In this document: piece by piece, positions 33,648-42,375 of the stretch | Layout: the number at the start of each line of letters is the position of its first letter | Position numbering within the stretch: position 1 is the stretch's first letter | Source of the DNA: Bog-473 sp963704355 | Lineage (GTDB): Bacteria; Actinomycetota; Acidimicrobiia; Acidimicrobiales; RAAP-2 | Direction of reading: 5' to 3' | Assembly (NCBI GenBank): GCA_963704355.1 | Contig: OY969891.1 | Location: 2,232,001-2,296,000 of the forward strand | DNA: 64,000 nt | The notes under the pieces: generated by a model | What the model saw: the letters and a program-made list of their open reading frames with translations, nothing else | Told to the model about the DNA's origin: nothing | Databases searched by the model: none | Program-made: the position numbers and the translations under genes

Positions 33648-35701
33648 AAATCTTGGAGGCGATTCGCAAGGCCAACCGGCCGGGACCGCCCGAAGACTCC
33701 GTCCGACTCCGGGTCGCCTCCGCGGCCACCGTGTTCGTCGCCATCGGGTCGTGCGCCTCCGTGGGCGAACTGTCACGGGTCCAGGCGCTCGGTGCGGTGG
33801 CGCTGATCGCCGCAGGCATGGCCTTTTCCTATCGAACCCGTGCCCGACCACCTTGGTGGATCAAGTTGGTCGTCGCCACGGGTGCCGTGGCGGCCTGCGT
33901 GTGGTTCTTCCACGAGGTCGTGACCCCCGACGCCGGCGTCACGTCGATCGAGGGCCCTCTGACTGTCCTCATGACCTCCGTCGTCGTCCTGCACTCCTTC
34001 CATGTGCCGGCTCGGCGCGACCTGATGTTCTCCATCGGGGCGTCGTCGGCCCTCATAGCGGTGGCGGGGGCGCAGGCCATCGACCTCCGCTTCGGCTTCT
34101 ACGTGGTGGCCTGGGCGGCGTTCGGACTGTGGGCCCTCACAGAGATGTGGGCGGCGGCCAGCGGGGGCGGCCGGGCCTCGGTCGTCGGGCTCACTGCCGC
34201 ACTCCTGGCGATGGTCACCGCGGCGGCCGCAGTGTTCCTCGTGCTGCCGGCGCCCGAAGTGGCCGACGGCGTGGCTTTCCTGGCCAAGGCCGGCCTGGGT
34301 GGCTCAATCGGAGTCCCCGGGGCTTTGGCCGGGGACTCCGGCTCTCCCGCCCAGCTGGCACGGGCCGGGACGCCGACCGGACCATCACGGGTGGGTGGCT
34401 ACCTCGGCTTCGCCGGCAGTCTGAACACCGCGCTGCGCGGGGGTCTTGGGAATTCCCTGGTGATGCAAGTGCGGGCCCAGCGTCCCTCTTACTGGGTGGG
34501 AGAGACCTTCGACACGTGGGACGGACAGAACTGGACTCAGAGGCAGCCGGCCCGGTCGACTGAGCGGCTCAGCGAGTCGGCGCCCATCGCGCTGCCCGTC
34601 TCGAATGGCGACATCCCACTGGGCCAGTCGGACCTGCAGACGTTCTACGTCGCCACCGCCACCGCCGATCTGATCTTTCATGCCGAGAGCGCGAGCGAGC
34701 TGTGGTTCCCGCGTTCGACCGTGTACTTCTCGAATGACGGGACCATCGTGTCGCCTATCGGGCTGGGGCAAGGATCCGTCTACACGGTCGACTCCCAGGT
34801 CACCTCGCCGACTGCGGACCAAATGAGGGCCGCCTCGGGCCGGCCGGAGCTCACGCCAGCGGTACGGCAGGCGGACCTGCAGCTGCCGCATGCCTATCCT
34901 CGGGTCGAGGCGCTCGCCGAATCTGTCACCGCAGGAGACACCAACACGTACGACAGGGTGCAGTCCTTGATCTCGTGGATGGGCCGGCATACGCGTTACT
35001 CCATCAACATCCCGCCGCTGCCTCCCGGGGCGGACACGGTCGACGAGTTCCTTTTCGGGAACCGGATCGGTTTCTGCGAACAGATCTCGACCTCCCTCAC
35101 GGTGATGCTGCGCTCGCTCGGCATTCCCGCCCGCGAGGCCGTCGGCTACGTGCCTGGCTCGTACGACCCCATCACCGACCTCTACCAGGTTGATGCCGAC
35201 GACGCCCACGCCTGGGTGCAGGTGTGGTTTCCCGGTTACGGGTGGCAGGACTTTGACCCGACTGCCTCGGTCCCGCCGGCCAACCCGGCGCCGGGCAGCG
35301 TCGCACTACGCGACATCGGGGCTGCGCTGCGACACATTCCGTGGATCCCGTTGGGGGGTGCCGCCGCCCTCGCCGTCCTGATCGTCGTCTTGGTGCGGCT
35401 CCGCCGGACACGCCCGACCACCTGGGCCGAGCGGGTGGCCCGCATCGCCGAGCGGGCTGGTCGCCGGGCTGGCCACCCGCGACGACCATCTGAGAGCTTC
35501 ATCGAATACGCGGCCGCGTTGGATCATTTGACAGGGAGTGGGTCAACGGCATGGCGTCGCCTGGCGTCATCCGTTGAAAGGAGCGTCTATGGAGGCGGCG
35601 AATCCACACTCGAAGCGCAGCGCCAGATGATCAGCGAAGCGAGGCGGACCCGAGTTGCCCATCGAGGTATAAGACTCCGCGCACTCATGGGGAGGCCGTA
35701 G
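33644..35701 (+). CDS. TgpA-like membrane transglutaminase
   Basis: A 685-residue protein: about six membrane helices in residues 20-215, an extracytoplasmic region, then a transglutaminase core. The catalytic Cys is in RIGFCEQISTSLTVML, the His in DDAHAWVQVWF, and the Asp in WQDFDPTAS. A last membrane helix (IPLGGAAALAVLIVVLVRL) and a basic cytoplasmic tail follow. The protein is near the usual length of TgpA. The ATG overlaps the DUF58 stop by four bases. The trio probably modifies an envelope protein. Confidence 0.92.
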   Translation: MKILEAIRKANRPGPPEDSVRLRVASAATVFVAIGSCASVGELSRVQALGAVALIAAGMAFSYRTRARPPWWIKLVVATGAVAACVWFFHEVVTPDAGVTSIEGPLTVLMTSVVVLHSFHVPARRDLMFSIGASSALIAVAGAQAIDLRFGFYVVAWAAFGLWALTEMWAAASGGGRASVVGLTAALLAMVTAAAAVFLVLPAPEVADGVAFLAKAGLGGSIGVPGALAGDSGSPAQLARAGTPTGPSRVGGYLGFAGSLNTALRGGLGNSLVMQVRAQRPSYWVGETFDTWDGQNWTQRQPARSTERLSESAPIALPVSNGDIPLGQSDLQTFYVATATADLIFHAESASELWFPRSTVYFSNDGTIVSPIGLGQGSVYTVDSQVTSPTADQMRAASGRPELTPAVRQADLQLPHAYPRVEALAESVTAGDTNTYDRVQSLISWMGRHTRYSINIPPLPPGADTVDEFLFGNRIGFCEQISTSLTVMLRSLGIPAREAVGYVPGSYDPITDLYQVDADDAHAWVQVWFPGYGWQDFDPTASVPPANPAPGSVALRDIGAALRHIPWIPLGGAAALAVLIVVLVRLRRTRPTTWAERVARIAERAGRRAGHPRRPSESFIEYAAALDHLTGSGSTAWRRLASSVERSVYGGGESTLEAQRQMISEARRTRVAHRGIRLRALMGRP

Positions 35702-35916
35702 GTAATCGGAAATGTCGTGTCCCGAAACGACGACCTGTGGGATGGGCGGCGAGCCACTTCCGCCGGGACTCAAGGATTGATCGAACCGATCGCTCGGTTC
35801 GGGCGACCGCGCCACGAAGAGACGAGACGAGGACTACCGGGTGGAGCACTTTGACGCGGTGATGCTCCGTCACGATCGGGGAAGCTCACCGGTCCGCCGG
35901 ACACCGATCGACCGAT

Positions 35917-37587
35917 TCACAGTGCCATGTTCTGCGAGCCGACCTGAGGCTTCGGTCCGGCGGACCGCATCGATTTGAGGAGCGGGCTCAGTGCCATCGC
36001 GATCCCGGTCGGCAACAAAATCAGCTGTATGAGCCAGAGCGGGAGCACCGGGCGGATCGTGTCGATTGACCACAGCGGCCATTGGAGGAACGCGCAGGCA
36101 GCAACCACGAACCACGCAAGGAGATACCAGCGGACCCGCCGGTGGATAGCGTCTCGGAGGATAAGCACAAGAGCCACCACGATGCAGAGCAGAGGAAGCG
36201 CCGACGCAACGTGGCCGCCCCATGATCGCGCATTGATCGCGATACCAGCGGGAATCGGGTTGAAAGCGAGACTCGCCAGGGCAAGCCAGGCGACGAGTTG
36301 GCCGCGAACCCGGCCACGGACGACGGCGAGGAGTATGAGCATGACGGCCAGCGCCATCAACTTGTATCCGTAGAGGCCCTCTTCGAAGACGAGTCTCATG
36401 CTCAGCGTGGTCGTCAGAAGAGCGACCAAGGGGATCGGTTCCAGCACCCGGGAGCCGAGGCGCCGGAACGCCCACCACGCGATCGCCATGCCGACGAGGA
36501 TCGGCAGGACCCGGGCGCCGAAGACCAACAGAGGCCCGCGCAGCCCCGTCTCCCACAGGATGGTCCCTCCGTGGGTCACGGAGTCACCGGTTCCGAACAG
36601 CACGGAGTGGATGGCCCTCCCAGACGTCGCGACGATGAAGGGAAGTGAGAGGACGGCGACAACAGCGGCGGATGAGCCGAGCAGTTTCCATCGCTCCTTC
36701 CCCGGAGCAACCACGAACAGCGGCGCGAGAACCAGCAGGGCGAACTGTTGCGAGGCGACCGCCAGGCCCAGGAATACGCCGGCCCATACCCACTTGCGAC
36801 GGAGGGCACACGCCGTGCCGGCGAGTGCCAATCCCAAGCAAGCCAGGTCCTGTGGATGGTAGAGGGTCAGCAACGGTTCCCACACGACCGGGACCAGGGC
36901 AACGAAGATGACACCGAAAGGCTCCCAGCCAGTACGGCCGCGACCTGCCGCTCGAAAGAGGGCGATCATTCCGCCGAGCAGAAAGAACCAACTGATGTAC
37001 CCGAAGCCGATGGTCGGGAAGATGGCGACAGAATTCTGTGCCCAGGCGTACATCCCGCTGTACGCGTGGGCACAGTTCGCGCCCAGCGCATGCTGCGAGG
37101 GAAACGGCGCCGTATGACCGACCCCTGTCAACGCGGCGAGGCCGCCCGAGAAGAGCGGCCAGAGAGGCGGCACTGCAGGGGCCGGGATATAGAAGAGGAA
37201 GAACGAGGAGGTGTGCGGGCTCGCCGGGGGGTAGGCGCAAGCGATGCTGCCATGGGCAATGGCCCAGGTCGCATAGAGGGACTCTGCAGCGTCAACCTGC
37301 GAGGGTCCACCAAGAAGCGCGATGGCACCGATGAAGATGGCCGTGGCAACGATCCAGCCCGCCAGACACACCAATCCCGACTGTGGCTTGTTGAGCCAGA
37401 GCTGCCAGGAGGGGGCGTCCTGTTCGTCCAAGAGACCTAGGCCTGCCACCGCCGCCACATTAGGAAAAGTACCAACCAGAGTGTGTGGACACCCGACAGT
37501 GGTACGGCTTGTCTCGAAGCGGGTTTGGCACCGAGGTCCGCTGGGCGACACGGCAAGAAGTCGCGGTGGCGACGACGCCCAGCGCAA
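35917..37587 (-). CDS. Multi-pass membrane protein, possible polyprenol-dependent glycosyltransferase
   Basis: A 556-residue protein with about 11-13 hydrophobic helices, starting at GLVCLAGWIVATAIFIGAIA. A loop with QVDAAESLYATWAIAHG follows the first helix; an acidic residue there is typical of GT-C transferases, and YHPQDLACLGLALAG resembles the GT87/DUF2029 region. Assignment to the GT-C class is inference from topology. The first 70 residues are unusual and the true start may be further in. It diverges from pilD; a role in glycosylating pili is possible but unproven. Confidence 0.65.
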   Translation of the reverse strand: MRWASSPPRLLAVSPSGPRCQTRFETSRTTVGCPHTLVGTFPNVAAVAGLGLLDEQDAPSWQLWLNKPQSGLVCLAGWIVATAIFIGAIALLGGPSQVDAAESLYATWAIAHGSIACAYPPASPHTSSFFLFYIPAPAVPPLWPLFSGGLAALTGVGHTAPFPSQHALGANCAHAYSGMYAWAQNSVAIFPTIGFGYISWFFLLGGMIALFRAAGRGRTGWEPFGVIFVALVPVVWEPLLTLYHPQDLACLGLALAGTACALRRKWVWAGVFLGLAVASQQFALLVLAPLFVVAPGKERWKLLGSSAAVVAVLSLPFIVATSGRAIHSVLFGTGDSVTHGGTILWETGLRGPLLVFGARVLPILVGMAIAWWAFRRLGSRVLEPIPLVALLTTTLSMRLVFEEGLYGYKLMALAVMLILLAVVRGRVRGQLVAWLALASLAFNPIPAGIAINARSWGGHVASALPLLCIVVALVLILRDAIHRRVRWYLLAWFVVAACAFLQWPLWSIDTIRPVLPLWLIQLILLPTGIAMALSPLLKSMRSAGPKPQVGSQNMAL

Positions 37588-37685
37588 TGGTCCGTAGTCC
37601 GTGACCGTACGATCCGACCGAGGTATCGCAACGATCGCTAGCGTGAGGGCGATGACCCATCCCCTGGGCCTGTAGAACTCGCCGC

Positions 37686-38465
37686 ATGCTCGGGTTGCTC
37701 ATCGGATCATGCGCCATCCTGGGTCTGGCGGTTGGCTCTTTCTTGAACGTGGTCATCTACCGTGTGCCGAGAAACGAATCAATCGTCACGCCTCGATCTT
37801 CCTGCCCTGCATGCGGCGCCTCCATCCGGGAAAAGGACAACATCCCGGTGGTCTCATGGCTCGTGCTCCGTGGTCGCTGCCGCGACTGCCAGGCACCGAT
37901 CTCAAAGCGCTATCCGCTGGTGGAGCTGGCCTGTGGTGCACTTTTTGCCGGCACGGCCGCTCGCTTCGCCTACCAATGGGATCTCCCTGCATACCTCACC
38001 CTTTTCGCGGGGCTCCTTGCACTCTCGTGTATCGACGTCGAGCGCATGATCCTGCCGAAAAAAATCGTCTACCCGCTGACCGTCATGGTGACAGCGCTCT
38101 TGCTGCTCGCGGCCGCAGAGACGGGTAAATGGCACGATTATCTGATTGGGCTCATCTGCGCGGCAGCGTGGTTCGTCCTGTTCCTCGCGATGAACCTGGC
38201 CAGTCCGCGGCTCTTGGGGTTCGGGGACGTACGGCTTTCCCTGGTGCTTGGCATCTCGCTTGGGTGGTTGGGTGTGGGATATGTCCTGCTGGGGTTTTTC
38301 ACTGCGAATCTCATTGGTGCCGTGTTCGGTGTCACCCTGATGGCGACGAAACACGCGGAACTGCAGACCAGGATTCCCTACGGCATCTTTCTGGCGTTGG
38401 GATGCGCCGTGGCGGTGTTCGCGGGTCCAGAGCTTCTGCGTCCGTTCGCGGGCTACTCGATCTGA
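37686..38465 (+). CDS. pilD: Prepilin peptidase (A24 family)
   Basis: A 259-residue membrane protease/N-methyltransferase. The zinc-binding pairs CPACG and CRDCQ flank the first cytoplasmic loop, GSFLNVVIYRVP is the family start, and the two catalytic Asp residues are in SCIDVERMILP and LGFGDVRLS. It cleaves the leader after Gly of PilA and of the prepilin-like proteins encoded at 44.9-46.4 kb and methylates the new N-terminus. Confidence 0.95.
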   Translation: MLGLLIGSCAILGLAVGSFLNVVIYRVPRNESIVTPRSSCPACGASIREKDNIPVVSWLVLRGRCRDCQAPISKRYPLVELACGALFAGTAARFAYQWDLPAYLTLFAGLLALSCIDVERMILPKKIVYPLTVMVTALLLLAAAETGKWHDYLIGLICAAAWFVLFLAMNLASPRLLGFGDVRLSLVLGISLGWLGVGYVLLGFFTANLIGAVFGVTLMATKHAELQTRIPYGIFLALGCAVAVFAGPELLRPFAGYSI

Positions 38466-38495
38466 GCCCACACGGGCGAGGACCTCGGACAACCG

Positions 38496-39218
38496 TTAGC
38501 GCACGAGCTCCATCCGCAAGCCCTGCTCGTCCCATTCGGGATCAGCAGGGATGCGCGTGGCAGCTTTGACGAATACCCTTCTCGCGGTCCAGAGGATCGC
38601 GGCCGCGTCGAGAAGGTGCGACGGACTGGCCCCGGGAACCTCGGAGTCGATGACCCTCAGCGCACCGGGAAGCTTCAGCTCCAGCACGGATCGGCGCTCC
38701 TCCACCCCCTTTTCGGAATACTTCGACCATTGCATAGGGACGTCTCCGTTCAGCTGGAAGAAGCTGAGTTCCGCGTTCACCTCGTAGATACTGCGCTGAC
38801 GAAACGGGGCCATCTCGCGAGCGACCTCCTGGTAGCGGGGAAGCAGGGTCCGCGTGATGGCATCGGTATGGTCCGGGAGCAAGTCCGTGCCGTCCGATGA
38901 TTCGATATGAATCGGTGCACTCTTGACGGCAGATCCCCGCCGGCCCAGCAGGGCTCGGGCTTCCCGGTCGCAGGTTCGGCCGCCGACCATTGCCTGATTG
39001 AGGCCGCCCACAGGTGCGTTGAGGGCGATGATCGAATACGCCGGGCGCATGTCCACCACGTCGACGAAGGTTTCTACCCGGATCGGGTCCTCGGGCGCGA
39101 AGATCGTGCCTTGGAGCTTGGCGGCGGCGACCAGCCACCCGCCACGGCAGGTCGTCACGCCCGCCACGAGCGAGTACGGCAGATTCGGACCCCGACGGGA
39201 GGGAGGATCCGCCCTCAC
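38496..39218 (-). CDS. DUF429-family protein (predicted RNase H-like fold)
   Basis: A 240-residue protein with the DUF429 pattern: VAGVTTCRGGWLVAAAKLQG at the start, YSIIALNAPVGGL, RTCDREARALLGRRGSAV, the AMAPFRQRSIYEVNAELSFF stretch in modified form, and LLDAAAILWTARRV. The family is predicted to be nuclease-like; no activity is established. Here the GTG start overlaps the pilT stop by four bases, so it is the last gene of the pilus operon, an odd partner. Confidence 0.82.
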   Translation of the reverse strand: MRADPPSRRGPNLPYSLVAGVTTCRGGWLVAAAKLQGTIFAPEDPIRVETFVDVVDMRPAYSIIALNAPVGGLNQAMVGGRTCDREARALLGRRGSAVKSAPIHIESSDGTDLLPDHTDAITRTLLPRYQEVAREMAPFRQRSIYEVNAELSFFQLNGDVPMQWSKYSEKGVEERRSVLELKLPGALRVIDSEVPGASPSHLLDAAAILWTARRVFVKAATRIPADPEWDEQGLRMELVR

Positions 39219-40306
39219 GCAGTAGAAAGCATGGCGCCCCGGTGGCTCAGCAAACGCTCGAGCTCCTTGGGGTGCGCCGTAATGCCCAGCGCGTCATCGT
39301 ACGTGATCACTCCAGCCTGAATCAGGTCGACCAAGCTGGCCTCCAGCGTGCACATACCCGCCTGCTGGTTCGTCGTGATCACGTTGAGCAGCTGGTTGGT
39401 CTTCCCCTCCCTGATGAGGTTCCGCACCGGGTTGTTCGCCACGAGGATTTCGAAGGCGGCCACCATCCCTCCGCCAATCCGAGGCACCAGCCTCTGGGCG
39501 ATCACTGCACCCAGGGAAGCCGCAAGCTGGACCCGTATCTGCTCTTGCCGGAAAGCCGGGAACACGTCAATGATTCGGTCAATGGCCTGGGCGGCGTCGT
39601 TGGTGTGCAAGGTCGAGAAGACCAGGTGGCCCGTCTCGGCCAGCGTGAGTGCGAGCTGGATGGACTCGAGGTCGCGCATCTCGCCGACGAGCAGGACATC
39701 GGGGTCCTCGCGGAGGGCGGAGCGCAGTGCCCGTTCGAACGACGGACTGTCGAGGCCGATTTCGCGCTGGTTGACGGCCGAGAGGTCGTGGTCATGCACG
39801 TACTCGACCGGGTCCTCGATGGTGAGGATGTGCAGCGCACGAGTCTGATTGATGCGCGCGATGATCGACGCGAGGGTGGTCGATTTGCCGGAACCTGTGG
39901 GACCCGTGAGCAGCACGAGGCCGCGAGGGAGCCGGGCCAGCCATTCCGCGATAGGTGGCAGCCCCAGGACCTCGAAGCTCGGGATCTCGGAGGGGATCAT
40001 ACGAAGCGCCAGCGCTAACTCGCCCCTCTGGTGGAACGCGCTGCCACGCAGCCGGGCCTTGTCCTGCCAGGTCAGGGAGAAGTCGACGTCCTGGTGCTCG
40101 TCGAGGATGGCCCGCTGGCCGGGAGTCAACATGCTGTGGACCAGCTCAGTGATTTCGGCGGCCATGAGGACCGGCGCGCTCTCCAGCGGGCGCAGCCCTC
40201 CGTCGATCCTGACCCTTGGCTTCGAACCACTGACGAGGAGCAGGTCCGAACCTCTTTGGTCCCAGAGCACTTGCAGCCAGGGATCGATGCGTTCGTTGTA
40301 ATTCAC
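39215..40306 (-). CDS. pilT: Type IV pilus retraction ATPase
   Basis: A 363-residue secretion ATPase: Walker A LTGPTGSGKSTTLAS, the Asp box LHILTIEDPVEYVHDHDL, Walker B DPDVLLVGEMRDLES, and the His box TGHLVFSTLHTNDAAQAIDR. The C-terminal AIRE-type sequence of PilT is not seen in canonical form. The GTG at 40306 has a strong AAGGAGG eight bases upstream and was preferred over the open frame to 40387. It powers pilus retraction. Confidence 0.93.
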   Translation of the reverse strand: MNYNERIDPWLQVLWDQRGSDLLLVSGSKPRVRIDGGLRPLESAPVLMAAEITELVHSMLTPGQRAILDEHQDVDFSLTWQDKARLRGSAFHQRGELALALRMIPSEIPSFEVLGLPPIAEWLARLPRGLVLLTGPTGSGKSTTLASIIARINQTRALHILTIEDPVEYVHDHDLSAVNQREIGLDSPSFERALRSALREDPDVLLVGEMRDLESIQLALTLAETGHLVFSTLHTNDAAQAIDRIIDVFPAFRQEQIRVQLAASLGAVIAQRLVPRIGGGMVAAFEILVANNPVRNLIREGKTNQLLNVITTNQQAGMCTLEASLVDLIQAGVITYDDALGITAHPKELERLLSHRGAMLSTA

Positions 40307-40345
40307 CCTGCTACCTCCTTCGATGCCCTGTCGGGGAGGCGAAAG

Positions 40346-40380
40346 CCAAAGCGCCCGGCCACGAGGGCCGGGCGCTTTGG
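40346..40380 (-). terminator. Intrinsic terminator after pilA
   Basis: A perfect 15-bp hairpin (CCAAAGCGCCCGGCC and its complement) with a 5-base loop, 18 bases beyond the pilA stop. It lies ahead of the pilT ribosome site. It should separate abundant pilA message from pilT. Confidence 0.82.
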
Positions 40381-40398
40381 GTCGCATCCAACTTGTGA

Positions 40399-40806
40399 CT
40401 ACGGGACAGCTGGGCAGCCCGTGTGGTCGTCAAATGCGGCAGGTGAGCCAGTCCCGATCGCAACCTGGACCACGCCTGCCGAGAGGGAGATCGTGTAGCC
40501 GTTGTTCGTCTGCGGCGCCGACTTGAGATAGCTGGGCACCAGTGCGTCGACGCTGGGCGCGTAGGTGTTCTTCGCGGTCTGGTACGCGTCGTTCGCGATC
40601 TCGACCGACTTCGCGTCCGTTGTGCACGCCGCTGTCTTGCTCTGACCGGACACTCCGGTGAGGGAGAAGACGACGATCGCGGCAAGGATGCCGAGCACGA
40701 TGATGACGATCAGCAGCTCAATCAGGGTAAAGCCCAACTCGTTGGCCTCCCCCGACTTCCTACGTGCCATCGTGTCTCGATGACGCTCAAACATGCGTTG
40801 AACCAT
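40399..40806 (-). CDS. pilA: Type IV major pilin precursor
   Basis: A 135-residue prepilin. The leader ends ANELG, cleaved before FTLIELLIVIIVLGILAA, the standard hydrophobic N-terminal helix with Glu at position 5. The mature part is about 110 residues with two Cys that can form a C-terminal loop. The ATG at 40806 follows GGCGG by eight bases; a start at 40839 would only lengthen the leader. It lies between pilC and pilT with its own terminator, fitting high expression. Confidence 0.92.
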   Translation of the reverse strand: MVQRMFERHRDTMARRKSGEANELGFTLIELLIVIIVLGILAAIVVFSLTGVSGQSKTAACTTDAKSVEIANDAYQTAKNTYAPSVDALVPSYLKSAPQTNNGYTISLSAGVVQVAIGTGSPAAFDDHTGCPAVP

Positions 40807-41141
40807 GCGGAATACCGCCTTTCTTGTCGGGCTCGCCATTGGCCCGTCTCTAGTGCACTTGAATGAGATTCCCGGTACTCAGGCGTCTCGACGCCACGAT
40901 GCCCTTCGTGGCAAACGGCATGATAACCCGTATTTCTCCTATGTACTAGGGCAGAAGGACCTCTATGAGCAGGCAGTTCAGAGGGGCGCCCAGCGTGGGG
41001 TTGGATGGATCGGGTCCTGAACGGGTCCCACCCCCGTTGCGGGACCCCGGATGTCAGCCTCGAAGCAAGCCTTCAAGAAGGTACGACACGGCTTTCGAGT
41101 GATCTGAAGGGTCTGCGGATACCCATGGGCGGCCCGTCTCG
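40807..41141. other. pilA upstream region
   Basis: About 335 bases between the pilC stop and the pilA start. It contains a hairpin at 41023-41047 that can end the pilBC transcript, then a less GC-rich part (around 40915-40960) that probably holds the pilA promoter and a long leader. No -35/-10 pair can be named with confidence. Confidence 0.55.
41023..41047 (-). terminator. Probable terminator after pilC
   Basis: GGGTCCC and GGGACCC arms with an 11-base loop, about 95 bases beyond the pilC stop. The stem is extended by G/C neighbours. There is no U run, so it may only slow polymerase. Confidence 0.5.
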
Positions 41142-42359
41142 TTACGTGATGTTGACTTGGCGATAGATGCCGTACATGGCCGAAACGAGGGCAATCGCTA
41201 CGAACCCGACGATCAGACCCATGAAAATGATGATGGCGGGCTCGAAGAGGCTCGTGAAGTGTTTCACCTTGATCTCAAGCTCCCGATGATAAAAGGTGGC
41301 CGCCGTTGTGAGCTGCTTGTCCAGGGTCCCGGTTTCCTCGCCGACCCGGAACATCTGGCGGGCCGCGGACGGGAAGAGGTTGGTCGCCGCGAGGGGCTCG
41401 GCCAACCCGTTCCCCTCCATCATCTGCTCCCTGATGTGGTTGATGCCGTCGTTGTAGACAGCGTTGTTGGACGCCTCCGCAGTGACGGCCATTGCGCGTG
41501 GGAGGTCGACGCCTGCCGTAACGAGCGAAGCGAGAACGCGGCACACGCGCTCGACGATGGCCGCCTGCAACAGGCTGCCGGCGACGGGAAGCTTGAGGAG
41601 TACAGAGTCGAGCCATGCTCGTCCACCCTTTGACCGCCGCAACGCCACGAATCCGATGATCGCAAGCAGAATGATCCCCAAAATGGCCCACCACCACTGG
41701 CTGATGAAGCTTGAAACGCTCAGCAGTATGCGGGTCGGAAGCGGAAGTTTCGCATTGAGGGACGCAAAGAAGGTCCGGAACTTGGGCAGGACGTAGGTGG
41801 CCAGGATGACAACGGTGATTATCGCCATCACCGCGACCACTGACGGATAGACGAGTGCCGACGTGACCTGCGACCGGGCCTCGATGTCCGTTTCCAAGTA
41901 ATCGGCGAGCTCCAAGAGCACCGTGTCAAGGGTTCCCGTCAATTCTGCTGATTCGAGCACGGCCACGTAGTAGCGAGGAAACGCCTCCGGGTGTGATGCC
42001 GCAGCCGCGGCGAAGGTGTCACCCGACTGGAGCTCGTCGATCATGTTGAGCAGCACCTTCTTGAGGAGCTTGTCGGTGGTCTCTTCTGAGATGACCTGCA
42101 GGGCCTCCATGATCGGGATCCCCGCTTCGACGAACACACTGAGCTGGCGCGAGAAGTGCATGATCTCCTTGCGCTTCACCACCTTCTTCGTGACCTCGAA
42201 TTGGAGGATGTTCCTGCGCTCTTTCACTTCGAGCGGGTCAAGGCCGCGCTGGAGCAGCATGAGGTGCGCCGCACTCACGGAGGTCGCCTTCTCGGTCCCG
42301 CTGACCTTGTTGCCGTTTTGGTCAAGTGCGCTGTAGCGGTAGCTTTCCAACGTGGTCAT
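41142..42359 (-). CDS. pilC: Type IV pilus inner-membrane platform protein
   Basis: A 405-residue GspF/PilC protein with two T2SSF domains: IMHFSRQLSVFVEAGIPIME opens the first, IVERVCRVLASLVTAGVDLP the second. Three membrane helices are present (ALVYPSVVAVMAIITVVILA, the WWAILGIILLAIIGFVAL segment, and IIIFMGLIVGFVAIALV). The ATG follows AGGAGG by about six bases, just 16 bases after pilB; the open frame extending to 42671 is within pilB and is spurious. Confidence 0.95.
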   Translation of the reverse strand: MTTLESYRYSALDQNGNKVSGTEKATSVSAAHLMLLQRGLDPLEVKERRNILQFEVTKKVVKRKEIMHFSRQLSVFVEAGIPIMEALQVISEETTDKLLKKVLLNMIDELQSGDTFAAAAASHPEAFPRYYVAVLESAELTGTLDTVLLELADYLETDIEARSQVTSALVYPSVVAVMAIITVVILATYVLPKFRTFFASLNAKLPLPTRILLSVSSFISQWWWAILGIILLAIIGFVALRRSKGGRAWLDSVLLKLPVAGSLLQAAIVERVCRVLASLVTAGVDLPRAMAVTAEASNNAVYNDGINHIREQMMEGNGLAEPLAATNLFPSAARQMFRVGEETGTLDKQLTTAATFYHRELEIKVKHFTSLFEPAIIIFMGLIVGFVAIALVSAMYGIYRQVNIT

Positions 42360-42375
42360 CTCGTCCTCCTGAATC

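Noticed and set aside
35870..36556. 228-codon minus frame inside the multi-pass membrane protein gene
   Set aside because: The other frame encodes a dozen clean hydrophobic helices; this one is Arg/Pro-rich without features.
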